Source: Polysphondylium violaceum (lineage: Eukaryota > Evosea > Eumycetozoa > Dictyosteliales > Dictyosteliaceae). Taken from it: a stretch of 64,000 nt of DNA. The stretch covers positions 31,387 to 95,386 of the forward strand of contig AJWJ01000017.1 in NCBI GenBank assembly GCA_000277445.1, in the 5' to 3' direction. Positions within the stretch are counted from its first letter, which is position 1. Every line of letters starts with the position of its first letter. The position numbers and the translations under genes were made by a program. This document shows, piece by piece, positions 1-10,900 of this stretch. Under the pieces are notes generated by a model that was given only the letters and a program-made list of their open reading frames with translations, was not told where the DNA came from and made no database searches.

Positions 1-2
1 CG

Positions 3-2564
3 ACTACACAAGAAATAGTAGCACTGGTTGATCAATCATCATTTCAATCACAACAATTAAAAATTGATATTTTAAAAAGAATTGGATGTGATCAAGATAA
101 ACAAATCATTTTAGAATGGTATTTTGGTATGTACTCTGTTGAAAGTCAAAGAATATTTATTATTAATACATTTATATAGAATTAATAACTTGTTTCTACA
201 AGAATACATTGGCAAATGATTTTTGGAATTTGTTTAAAGGTGTTTTGGATTCAATTACTATTGATAATGAAAAAGTAAACAAAAAACAATCTAAATTAAT
301 TAATCAACAATTTACATTATCAATCAATTTCATTTACAAAGTATTTATATATTTTGAAAATAATATAAATTTAATTTATAATCAATTCTATAATAATAAT
401 AATAATGATAATGATAATAATGATAATAGTAATAATGTAGAATATAAACAATTGATTAAAAAACTACAAGATATATTACTTGCAAGTCTCACACTTTCAT
501 CAAAACAAACAAATGATTTCAACAAGATTTTATATATTTTTTTTGAAAGAGATTTTATCTCATTTTCAAAACCAATTTATTTTAAACTATTTGGTGAAAG
601 TTTAGAAGATGATGAAATAGATCAAGAGGAAAATGAAGATAATGATGAACAAGTTGATTCAAGATTAGATGATAGTATAAATGAAATTAAATATAAAGAA
701 AATTCATTTATGGACTTATGTCAAAAATTACATACATTAAATTTTATAATCATATCTGAAGATATATTTACTCAAATATTATTTAAAAAGGTAATATAAT
801 TTATTTCTCTTTTTCTTTACATATGTTTACTAATAAATTAATAAATTATAGATATATCAACATATTGAAAAAATATGTAGGGATATATTTGATAAAAGGT
901 TATTAGCGTTTATATTAGATTGCCAAGACCAAGTAATGTTTAAATGGCTTGGAATGATATTATGTCATGATGATAATGAATTTTACGCAAATATATTCCA
1001 ACATTGGAAAACAAGATTAGAATTTTCAATTTATGAACATTTTTCTGAACAAAGAATCTCTCAGTTATTTGATATGATTGTACAATATCCAGATAGTATA
1101 CCAGCACTTGAGGATCTTTCAGTTTGTTACAACAAGATATCTATACAAAAAACATTGATATCTAGTTTAATCAAAGTTGTATATCAACGTTTACTTCATC
1201 CTGGTGCCAATACAAATGATATAATTACACAATATATATCTACTATTGCCTCAATGAAAATAATTGATTCGACTGGGGTGGTATTGGAAGCTGTTGGTCG
1301 CCCCATTAGAACTTATTTGGCTCAAAGAGAAGATACCATTCGTTGTATAGTAACTAGTTTTACAGATGAAGAAAGTGAAATTTATCAAGAATTTTCAAAT
1401 ATAGATTCATTGGATATTATTGGAAAACAAGAAATTAAAGATGATCATTTTATAGATGATAATAATGATGACTTTTTTGATGAAAAACAAATTTATTTAT
1501 GGAAACCAAGTCAAAGTATAATAGAGAATAATAATAATAATGAAAAGAATAATAATAATAATAATTTATTTAAAGATACAATAAGTAGTCTTGTAAATAT
1601 ATATGATTCACCAGAATTATTTGTAAATGAATATAGAAATATGTTGTCGGATCGTCTTTTATCACTAAGGGATTATAATTTAGATAAAGAGATTAAAAAT
1701 GTAGAATTACTTAAACTTAGATTTGGTGAAAATAGTATGCACAATTGTGAAGTGATGATAAAAGATATATCAGATTCAAAGAGATTAAATACACAAATTA
1801 AAAAAACAATCAACGATACACAAGAGAATCCAATTAGCTTTGAAACTTTAATTATATCTAGATTGTTTTGGCCAAGTATTAAAGAGGAAGAATTTGAATA
1901 TCATCCATCCATTAGAGAATACATGGAACAATTTTCAAAGGAATATTCAAGAATCAAAGCACCAAGAGAATTAATTTGGAAAAAACATATGGGTTTTGTA
2001 GATTTGGAAATTGAATTGAATGGAAAAACAATTGAATACTCTGTATCACCAATTCAAGCTTCTATTTTATTATATTTTCAACAGCTAGTCACCATTTCAA
2101 TTGATAGATTAAGTAGTCTATTAAAAGTTGGAAACAAAGATATCATTAGAAAAAAACTTGTTTTTTGGTTAAATAACCAAGTTATTAAAGAAATTGATCA
2201 AGATCAATATACAATCAATAATCAAGAATTTGACCAAGTTGATGAAGATGATGATAATTCCGATAATTCCGAAGATGATTCTGGACAAGATGAAAAAGTA
2301 ACAATAATGGAGGAAGAAGAAGATCAACAAGAATCTGCTTCAGCAAGAGAAAAAGAAGAACAAATGAGAGTTATAGAAAAATTCATTATTGGTATGTTGA
2401 CAAACTTTAAAGCTTTACCATTGGATAGAATGCATTCAATGTTATCAATGTTTAATGCGGAACAATATACAAGCACAAGTGCAGAATTAAAATCATTTTT
2501 ATCAAAACTTATAAATGAAGAAAAGATCGAATTATCTGGTTTAAATTATCAAATTAAAAAATAA
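3..2564 (+). CDS. anapc2: Anaphase-promoting complex subunit 2 (APC2), 5' end outside window
   Basis: Cullin-like scaffold of the APC/C ubiquitin ligase; with APC11 it ubiquitinates cyclins and securin in the nucleus. The gene enters the window already in frame; exons read 3-126, 180-790 and 852-2564, with introns of 53 and 61 bases and GT/AG ends. The last exon carries the strongest family signal: RLLHPGANTNDIITQYIS, PIRTYLAQREDTIRCIV, the cullin-domain block NVELLKLRFGENSMHNCEVM, and a C-terminal winged-helix (APC2 domain) around LDRMHSMLSMF. These line up with animal APC2 over the whole C-terminal half. Low-complexity Asn and Asp/Glu inserts (near 1530-1570 and 2240-2310) are usual for dictyostelids. 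The N-terminus and promoter lie outside the window. Confidence 0.93.
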
Positions 2565-3191
2565 ATGATTATATCTTTTTAACTCTTTTATTTTTTACCT
2601 CTTTTTGATTAAAAAAAGGTTTAGAGGGGTGAATGATTTTTGAGTATAAAACAGATTTGCGGATAAAATCTATACATTTGATAGATTTGTGTGTTGTGGT
2701 GTTGAAAAAAAACTAGTACATTTACCTTTTTTTGGTAAATACGCAATCACTCAATACCTTTAATGCATACTCTTTTTATACATTGGTTAGATGAAAAAGA
2801 GTGTATTTTTTGTAAAATATGTCAAAAAACCAAAGAAACTATTTATATTACAAATAAGCTTTGGTATATTACACATTTTTCAAAATAAAAATAAAACTTT
2901 TAACTCCCGCATTATTAGTGAGATTTAGGAAAAAGGATTGATTATAAAAGAAACTAACCTCTTTCTTGAAAGAAAAAAAGGATTAAATTGATTTTTTTTA
3001 AAAAAAAAAAAAAACTGTTTTTTCATTTTTTTATTGAAATTTTTTTTTATGATTTGATAAATCAATAACAATAATATCTAGACGCAAATACAAATTATAT
3101 TACACATAATAATCTAAATATAATTAGGTATTGCTTTAGTTGTTTTATCTTTTTTTTACGAAAAAAGGTATTAAATATATAAAACTAAAAA
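2565..3191. other. Intergenic, APC2 3' flank and kinesin promoter
   Basis: About 630 A/T-rich bases between two genes on the same strand. It holds poly-T and poly-A runs and two small hairpins (TTTACC/GGTAAA at 2721-2739; CTCTTTTT/AAAAAGAG arms near 2770-2813). No coding signal was seen on either strand. Confidence 0.6.
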
Positions 3192-6114
3192 ATGGCTACA
3201 AGTTGTAATATTAGAGTTATGTGCAGGTAAAGATTTGATTTTTTTTTTTTAATGATTGTGATTGAGATTGTGTGTGTTGTTATTGCTAAAAACCAAATAT
3301 TTTTTTACTTTTTATATATATATCTATAGATTTAAATCTCTCTTTATTATATAAATATATATCTAGATATCTTTTATTAATATATAATAATAAATTTATA
3401 GATTTAGACCATTAAATGAAAGAGAAAAACAAATTAAAGAAAATTTAAATGTAATATCATTTCCAGATCCAAAACAAGTTGTAATAACACAAAGTAATAA
3501 TGGACAACCACCACAATTAATACCATTTACATTTGATAGAGTATTTCCGCCTACAAGTACACAAGATGAAGTATTTGAGACAGTACACGATACAATCACG
3601 GATGTGTTGTCAGGCTATAATGGTACAATATTTGCATATGGTCAAACAGGTAGTGGAAAGACGTATACAATGTTTGGACCAGATAATTGTACTGATACAC
3701 CAGAGGAATGGGGTATTATTCCTCGAAGTAATCTATTGATATTCAACTCTATCGCACAAGATACCTCTAGCAATGAATTTAGTATAAAGTGTAGTTTTTT
3801 AGAGATTTATATGGAGAATATACAAGATCTCTTGAATCCTAAAAACAATAGCAAGAATATTAAAATAAGAGAATCCAAAGCCAATGGTATATGGATAGAA
3901 GGTCTCACAGAAGAGTATGTTGGCGATGAGAATGATATTATGGAGCTGATTGCATTTGGTGAGCAATCTAGAAGTGTAGCCAAGACAAAAATGAATCAAC
4001 GTTCATCACGTAGTCATAGTATTTTAATTATTACAATTGAACAAAAGAGTCAAGACGGAAGTGTAAAAAAGGGTAAACTAAATCTAGTAGATTTGGCAGG
4101 TAGTGAAAAGGTTTCCAAGACTGGAGCAGAAGGTCAAACTTTGGAAGAGGCCAAAAAGATTAATCAATCTCTCTCTTTGCTCGGAAATTGTATTCATGCA
4201 CTGACAGATTTAAAACGTGAACATATTCCATTTCGTGATTCCAAGCTTACTCGTCTTTTACAAGATTCTCTTGGAGGAAATACAAAAACAACATTAATGG
4301 TAACTGGTAGTCCTCATTTTTCAAATGTTGAAGAAACCCTCTCTACATTAAAGTTTGGTGCACGTGCCAAAACTATAAAAAACTCTGTCAAAGTAAATCA
4401 ACAAAAGAGTGCTGCAGAATTACAAGCCATTGTAAATGCTCTAACAAAAGAATTGGGTACTTTGAAAATGTATTCTTTGGGTTTAGAAAATCTTGTAAAC
4501 TATTTTAAATCTCCAAATTATATACCTGGTTCACCTATTCCAAAAGAGTTGGAACCAAAATTAATAGAATCATCACCATCATCAACATCTACGCCATCAA
4601 CAATACCAACTCAAACACTTCCAAAAAGTACATCTACTCCATCAAATTTATCAAGTCAAAGTAAAGCATCTAATCGTCATTCTGTATCATTAAGACCACC
4701 TTCACCTTTAACAAGTACAAGTAATAGTAATGGTACTAAAAATTATAGAAATTCTATTGCACTATCAACATCTATTGATAGTAATAATAGTACACCAACA
4801 TCTATTCATAATAGTTTTGATAGTGAACTTGATTCAAGTACTACAAGTAGTAATAATAACCTATTTGATCCATTGGCAATTGTAGAAATGTCTATAGAAA
4901 TTGATAAAATGAAAGAAGAGAATCAAATATTAATTGATAAATTTAGAGAAGAAATATCTGAAATTACAATTAGATGTGAAAATCTTGAACAAGAATTAAT
5001 AGATACAAAACAAGAATTACAACAATCAAAAGGAATTTCAGAAGAATCGCAAAAAACTCTTTTACGTGAACAATCTAGTATTAAAGAAATTGAAAGAAAT
5101 CTTAGATTAGAAAACCATAATCAAAAACTTGAATTAGGATTACTTGAACAACGTTTAGAAGATTTAAAATTGGTTGCATGTCAAGTTTCTCAATATCTCG
5201 AAAGAAAAAAGGCGGCAGATTATTTTGATATTGGATTAGATATACCAAATCAATCAACAATTAATAATGATCAAGAAGAATATAATATTGAAGATATTAT
5301 TAGAAATTTATCAGAAGATGAAGTATTATCAATGCAAGTAAAGCTACATCTTCAAAACAAAGCATATCAACTTGAACAAAAAATTAATCAACTAGAATCT
5401 GATCATTTAACAGCTGAAAATGAAATTCAACAATTACGTATTAAATTTCTCAAACTCAATAATAATAATGGTGCAGATAATATTAATGATGATAATGAAT
5501 TGTCAAACAATATTAATCTTAATAATGATAATAACAATATTATTCTTGATGATTTAAAAGTAAATATATTTATAATTTAATAATTTAATAATTTAATAAT
5601 AATATTAATCTTTAACTTCTTATTGATTTAGAATTTAAAAATAATAAATGAAAAACAATTACAAGAATTTAATAAATTTAAAGAAGAAATGAATATAAAG
5701 ATGGCATTAAATCAAAATCAAATTGTAGCATTACAAAATGAAAATCAATCATGGCAAAATAAATTGATTCAAGAAAAGAATTTAAAACAAACTTCAATTA
5801 ATCAACAAATGGAATTGGGTGTAAAATTAAATGTAACCATCAAAGAATATGAAGACAAACAAGAACAATATAAAAATCAAATCACTCTAGTAGAGAATGA
5901 AAATTTAATACTTGTCAATAGAGTTGCAGAATTGGAACTATATTCAAATGAATTAAAAGATGAATTGGCTTCAACTCAAAGATTATTGGCTTCTAGAAAA
6001 GTTGTTAAAATTATTAGAGGTGATGAAAAATCAATGAAAAAAGCTTTAGAGTCCAAAGTAGAATTTGCAAATCTAAAAAGTTCATTGAAAAAAACTGGTA
6101 GAAGTTTATTTTAA
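3192..6114 (+). CDS. Kinesin-1-like motor heavy chain
   Basis: Plus-end microtubule motor with an N-terminal motor domain. Exons are 3192-3226, 3402-5559 and 5632-6114, giving about 891 residues. The start ATG gives MATSCNIRVMCR joined by the first splice to FRPLNERE, the normal beginning of a kinesin core. Motifs: P-loop GQTGSGKT (residues about 92-99), switch I NQRSSRSHS (about 209-217), switch II DLAGSEK (about 242-248) and the neck start near residue 340. A Ser/Thr/Asn-rich linker follows (about 390-510), then a long coiled-coil stalk rich in Glu/Gln/Lys heptads. The C-terminus contains KVVKIIRGDE, which resembles the autoinhibitory IAK region of kinesin-1 tails. The linker is unusual in a kinesin-1. 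D. discoideum has several kinesin-1 relatives, so I do not assign a symbol. Confidence 0.9.
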
Positions 6115-6436
6115 AATTTATTATATATATTTATGTGGGTAAAAAAAGAGAGAAAAGAGATTATTTATTTTATTATATTTTATTTAACTTTTTGTATAAA
6201 TTTAAAACTTTATAAATATTTAATAAATTATATATAATGGTTTTTTTATATAAATAGCACCCCTTCTTAGAAACAGTTGCTCATTGTATTTGGCTCATAA
6301 ATTGAGAGAGTTGTGGATATAAAAATAATTTGTAGTACCAAAGAAATCTGCTAAAAAATAATAACTACATGTAAAAGAGATACAATTTATTTCATTTTTA
6401 CTTTACAAAACAAACTCTGAGAGTTGAATTAAATAA
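6115..6436. other. Convergent 3' flanks
   Basis: Spacer between the 3' ends of the kinesin gene and the C2 gene, A/T-rich at the left end. No coding sequence was recognised. Confidence 0.55.
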
Positions 6437-6985
6437 TTATTTATCACTATCTGGATGATAATAATCTGTAATGATAAATTGAATAGTGGCAGTGACTTCA
6501 TCATTTAATTTGAATTCCCAATTTGAAAACATATCATATGGGAGAGATGGAAGGAAATGATAGGTCCCAATTAAATCATCTTTGGTAAAGGTATCTTGAT
6601 CCCAGAGTTCAAAAATTAATTCTTTGTTTTTTGGAGAAAGGATAAAGTTATCCCACTCATTCCAACTTGGAGTTAATGTTTTTTTACAAACACTTGTAGT
6701 AAATAATGTTTTTTTGGATCCAAATTTCCCTTTTTTTGAAACACGAACATATGGGTCACTATTATATAGTTTAATAGTTTGTTGATAAATAAGATTTCTT
6801 TTATATTTAGAAAAATATTACCTTTTACCATTACTATCAGTTGATTTCTTTACTATACCATTTAAAACGGTGATTCTAAAGACTTCATGAAGATCATAGT
6901 TTTTGGTGGGCTTAATCTTTTTTTTTAATCTATCTTTGGGTGCTAAGTGAGCAAATGGTCCTGTGTACTCTTCTTCTGTTGTCAT
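6437..6985 (-). CDS. Small single-C2-domain protein
   Basis: Exons (minus strand) 6985-6822 and 6758-6437, about 161 residues; absent as one open frame because a 63-base intron (GTAATA...TAATAG) splits the domain. The join gives VLNGIVKKSTDSNGK followed by SDPYVRVSKKGK, a textbook C2 beta1-beta2 region. Later come TSVCKKTLTPSWNEW and LIFELWDQDTFTKDDLIG. The Asp residues of SDPY and WDQD...KDD sit where C2 domains bind Ca2+, so Ca2+-dependent membrane binding is likely. Nothing else is in the protein beyond a Lys-rich N-terminal 30 residues and a short tail (DYYHPDSDK). It has no signal peptide or membrane span, so it is probably cytosolic. The partner or effector role is unknown. Confidence 0.8.
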
Positions 6986-7224
6986 TTTGTGATTTATTTC
7001 TATGATGATAAAGTTGCTTTATATTTTTTTTTCATGATTACTTTTTTTTTTAGATATTTTTTTTGTGCAAATGGTCACCAATTCTTTGATTCTCATAAAT
7101 GACACCACATTTTTTCTTTTATAATAAAAACATCATTGATATATCTCTCCCGTGTAATTCTTATTTATTGTAAGAAATAAATTAAAATAAATAAATAATT
7201 TGCTTTTAAATTATAATTATTATC

Positions 7225-7515
7225 TTAGCTTAGGTTTGAATATTTTTGGGGGAGAGAAGTATGCTTTCCTTTATTGTCTGTCTAACTTCTGTAGGACCAC
7301 CATGATGATCTTGAAAAATCTCATCAACAAAGTTGGTGTAGGAGTTTTTACTCTCTATCTCGAAATACAACCTCGACAGTGGTAAAATCCTCTTTTCCTA
7401 TTCTTAAGTGTTAGTGTAAATCTAGATTCAAGAATGTAATGTACAAACCTCCAACATTCACAGATGCATCAAAAGATGAATTGTGACCATTTGAGGAAAG
7501 ATTTGAAATTTTTGT
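7225..7515 (-). pseudogene. Decayed protein-coding relic
   Basis: On the minus strand a complex, non-repetitive reading (SNLSSNGHNSSFDASVNVGG) runs into an in-frame stop. It continues in the same frame as IGKEDFTTVEVVFRDRE to a second stop, and then reopens in another frame as SKNSYTNFVDEIFQDHHGG and on to a stop near 7225. The shift falls in a GAGATAGAGAG stretch. No GT/AG pair repairs the frame. There is no start codon or upstream exon that I can see. The residue composition is like real protein rather than translated A/T spacer. The family is not recognised. An unusual exon structure with a sequencing error is the alternative. Confidence 0.35.
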
Positions 7516-7701
7516 CAACTTTCATAGATATATTTAATTCTCTTATATCTTTCGTTCTTTTTACTATCTTTTTGCAAATTCAAAAAATTTTCATGTAAAA
7601 TTCAAATAATTGATTGAAAAAAAATTCAGACTTCGTTGACGTTTTGTAAATTGATACAATGATAATCATTTGATGATTTATTTGATTATAGAAAAACAGG
7701 T

Positions 7702-7952
7702 TTAATAATTGTTTCTACAAGCACCACAAGCAGCACTGTTTCCACTTAAAGTTGGAGCACCCTACAAGGAGGAATAAAATATAAATTTTGTTAGACACTA
7801 TAACTTTGGTACCAATCCAATATCATATATGATGTTTAAAGAACAATACATACAGTGGCAATGTTACGTTTGCATTGTTTGCACATGGCTGTACCGCAAG
7901 ATTTACAGTTAATTGTTGATGAGCTACCGCAACCAGAAGAGTGTTTACACAT
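7702..7952 (-). CDS. Tiny Cys-rich putative zinc-binding protein
   Basis: Two exons on the minus strand, 7952-7854 and 7761-7702, encode about 52 residues. The intron of 92 bases begins GTATGT and ends TTGTAG, and the join is in phase 0. The protein has eight cysteines: MCKHSSGCG, INCKSCGTAMCKQCK, then after the splice AACGACRN. The CxxC pairs suggest one or two zinc sites. No signal peptide or membrane segment is present. Such very short Cys-rich proteins are common and poorly characterised in dictyostelids. Too short for the usual ORF cutoffs, but the clean splice sites and in-frame stop support a real gene. I do not recognise a named family. Confidence 0.6.
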
Positions 7953-9103
7953 TTTATATTAGTTATTTATTTGTATATGTTACAATGAAAAAATGATTCT
8001 AAAAGCATTTTTCTTGCTCTCTTTTATAGTTTGCGTCTCTCTCATTGCATTTTTTTCTAAATATTAATTTTTTTTGGAATTAGATATTTTTATTTTTTTT
8101 AAAACGGTTATTAAAAATTGGTTTGAAAATTCGGCATTTTGATTAAAATTTCTGTTTAGTTTGGGTTTGTCAAAAACCCTAAAATGAAACTTTGCGAAAA
8201 TCCTTAGAAATGTGACACTTTTTTTTAAAAAAAACCTTTTTTTATCAAGATATTTTTTGATGACGGAAAAACCTCTTTTTTGATGACGCCAAAGAGGTTG
8301 AATTAAAAAAAATCTTGAGATTTGGAAAAAAGATATTTATTTCTTTATTTATTTATTTAATTTAATTTTTCATTTCCATTGTAATAAATACATGTAGATC
8401 ACACAATACATGATTTAAAATAAATAATTAACAAAATATCATCCCAACTATGTCTTTACATTGATTCGGGTTACAAATTTAATTTTTTTTTTTTTTTTTC
8501 ATTTCTTTGATTCTTTCACATAATAGAATAATTTAGACTTTACTGAAAAAAGATTTCATATATCATTATCATTATTCATCAATATAGAATAAGAAATGAA
8601 AATGTTAAAAGTTATGATATTTACATTTTGATCCTCACCTGACAAACCTTTGGGAGAATTGAATGATAAGACTACAAAGAAATGATGAAATGATGAAATG
8701 ATTTATGTATATTTCTTCACCCTTAGAGTCTGAGCAAAGTAGGTATATTCTCTCGCAAATTTGTATCATCAACGAATGGTATACATTTATAAAACAGAAG
8801 ACAGAGAAAAAAAAAATTAAAATATAAAAAGAAATGATTATAACAAGTTAATCGAAAAATGCACATTTAAAATAAAGTACCAAGATTAATATAATCATAA
8901 AAAGTAACATTAGAATATTAAGTAATGTTAATGAATGTATTTATTTAGTTAGTAAGTGATATTAGTAATTGTTAATATTTTAAATAAAAAAAAATTGAAA
9001 TATTAAAATATCTTTGACATGATGGATGGTGTTGAAAAACACCTTTTTGCTTGATTTCTATTTTAAAAAATACATCTAGTGTATAATTTTAAATATAAAC
9101 CGC
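7953..9103. other. Intergenic region between H4 and Cys-rich gene
   Basis: About 1.15 kb of A/T-rich sequence with poly-T runs (for example 8478-8499). It holds the promoter of the Cys-rich gene at its left side and the histone H4 3' flank at its right side. No ORF with protein-like composition was found. The stretch 8620-8790 is slightly richer in G+C but shows no RNA fold or motif I can support. Confidence 0.5.
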
Positions 9104-9427
9104 TTAAGAGTTGAAACCGTATAAAGTACGACCTTGTCTCTTTAAGGCGTAGACGACATCCATGGCGGTGACGGTTCTTCTGTTGGCATGTTCAGTGTAG
9201 GCAACAGAATCACGGATGACGTTGTTGAGGAAGGTTCTTAAGACGGTACGGGTTTCTTCGTAGATTGGGAGGGAGATACGTTTGACACCACCTCTTCTGG
9301 CCAATCTTCTGATGGCTGGTTTGGTGATACCGAAAATGTATTCCTTCAAGACCTTTCTGTGTCTTTTGGCACCGACTTTACCACCGACTTTACCACCTGA
9401 TTTACCACGACCAACTGCTGATGACAT
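9104..9427 (-). CDS. Histone H4
   Basis: Intronless, 107 residues. Core nucleosome protein; the histone fold is intact with [32 protein letters not shown] and the C-terminal block [15 protein letters not shown]. The N-terminal tail is four residues longer than canonical H4 ([25 protein letters not shown]) and still keeps Lys residues at the usual acetylation and methylation spacing, with one extra residue between the first two. Other differences from canonical H4 are KEYIFG for RDNIQG, LPIYEE for GLIYEE, and an NS end in place of GG. Codons are G/C-ending and clearly different from neighbouring genes, as expected for a highly expressed histone. It may be a minor variant or this species' main H4; another copy elsewhere in the genome would decide. 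Confidence 0.97.
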   Translation of the reverse strand: MSSAVGRGKSGGKVGGKVGAKRHRKVLKEYIFGITKPAIRRLARRGGVKRISLPIYEETRTVLRTFLNNVIRDSVAYTEHANRRTVTAMDVVYALKRQGRTLYGFNS

Positions 9428-9789
9428 TTTGTTTTGATTTAAAAAATTTGAAAGAGTTTAAAAAAATATTACTATAGAAAGAGATAAGATATACACAAAT
9501 ATTAATATATGTTGTTTGTTGTTGTTGATGTTGTTGAAAAAAATTCAATATTTACACTGTGATGTTTTTATAAAAGAGAAAAGATTGTATTTGATGTTTT
9601 TAAAAAACTAAACTTTTCCACTATTTATATTTTTGAAAAAAGGTGACTGAAAAAAAAATATGGCTAAAAAAATGAAAAAAAATAAAAAATCCGAAAAATT
9701 TGAAAAAACAGAGGGGGGGAGAATGTTTATGTCACATTTTTTGTTTATTGCTGATTTGTTTTTTTTTTTGTAAAAAAAATTTCAAAACA

Positions 9790-9798
9790 GGCGCCAAA
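9790..9798 (-). promoter_or_regulatory. E2F-like site upstream of histone H4
   Basis: Forward strand GGCGCCAAA, that is TTTGGCGCC on the H4 strand, about 360 bases upstream of the H4 start. It matches the E2F/DP consensus TTTSGCGC. An S-phase histone gene is an expected target. G+C-rich octamers like this are rare in these intergenic regions. Confidence 0.4.
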
Positions 9799-10307
9799 CC
9801 AAAGACAACAAAAAATCCTAAAAGTTTGTGATTTTCATCATAGTTGCTGAGAGAAAATAGGCGCTTCTATTGATTTTTCGTATCGGTATTTTTTCTCACT
9901 ATTGATAGTTTTGTATAACGGTGGAAAAATTTAAATTTAAAATAGAGATGCCACATTTAGTAATGTCATAATCTATGAAGAGAAGAAAAGTGTGTTGAGT
10001 ATATCCTAGGTTACCAACAACTTTAATCAATCATGAGCGATATGTTTTCCATGTAATAACTTTTGTCATTCACATGATATTTTATCAAAGCTTTTATTGT
10101 TTTATTGTTTTTGTTTAAATCATTTCTTGTTAGACTCCTTTTTCATACATTTTATTAGTTTGCTTTATTATAGCTAGTATTAGAGTTGTTAAAAAATGAA
10201 TAATAAACTATGTACATTGAGAATAGTCCCTTGAAAAGGGAATACTCTCTATAGTGTATAGAGTATCGTACATACATATCCACATACCCCACTACTACAA
10301 TGTAAAG

Positions 10308-10316
10308 CGCGCCAAA
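10308..10316 (-). promoter_or_regulatory. Second E2F-like site
   Basis: Forward CGCGCCAAA, that is TTTGGCGCG on the minus strand, matching TTTSGCGC. It sits about 880 bases from the H4 start and 590 bases from the SMCHD1-like start, so it could serve either gene. Confidence 0.35.
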
Positions 10317-10900
10317 TATCAAAAAAAAAAAATAAATAAATAAAAATAAATAAATATAAAAGATAAAAAAGGTAAAAAAAATTAGAATCTATAAATTTGA
10401 ATTATACTTGTGTTGTATTAAAAGATAGTAGTGGATTACTTATTGATTCTATTTACAAAACATCACATCACTATCATTATTAAATCTAAGTGAGATCTAG
10501 TGACCCAAATAGTGAGATTTTACTTTTATTGCAACCAACTCAAAATGAGTAGAGTACACAAAGAATAGATTTTTAAAAAATAGAATCAGATTTTTCCCAT
10601 GGCTCGCATTCACCCTGGCTTTGATTTCATAGACTTCTTTTGTCCATTTCCATTGCGAGGTATTAATAGGATACCATCATCCATATCCCCAATTATGGTG
10701 AAGTAGTAATATAAAATTTAAAATGACGATCCAAATACAGCATCATTAATTATTTCTAAGAATACGGCATAAAAATATTTTTTTAAAATTTAATTTTTAT
10801 TCATGAGAAATTCATTCATTTCATATTCGTTTTTCACAGTTCTCTTTCTCTCTCTCTCTTCTTTTTCATAGATAATACACACAGTAGTCATAGAGAAAAG

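Larger units (their letters stand above)
9428..10900. other. Divergent promoter region, H4 (-) and SMCHD1-like (+)
   Basis: About 1.5 kb shared upstream region. It contains two E2F-like sites (listed separately), two adjacent hairpins (10227-10241 and 10242-10266), long poly-A/T runs, and a G+C-richer island near 10590-10790 with relic-like reading frames on the minus strand. TC-rich tract 10841-10866 lies just upstream of the SMCHD1-like start. Confidence 0.5.

Noticed and set aside
7200-7385. Plus-strand 61-residue ORF
   Set aside because: It is the antisense of the better minus-strand relic at 7225-7515.
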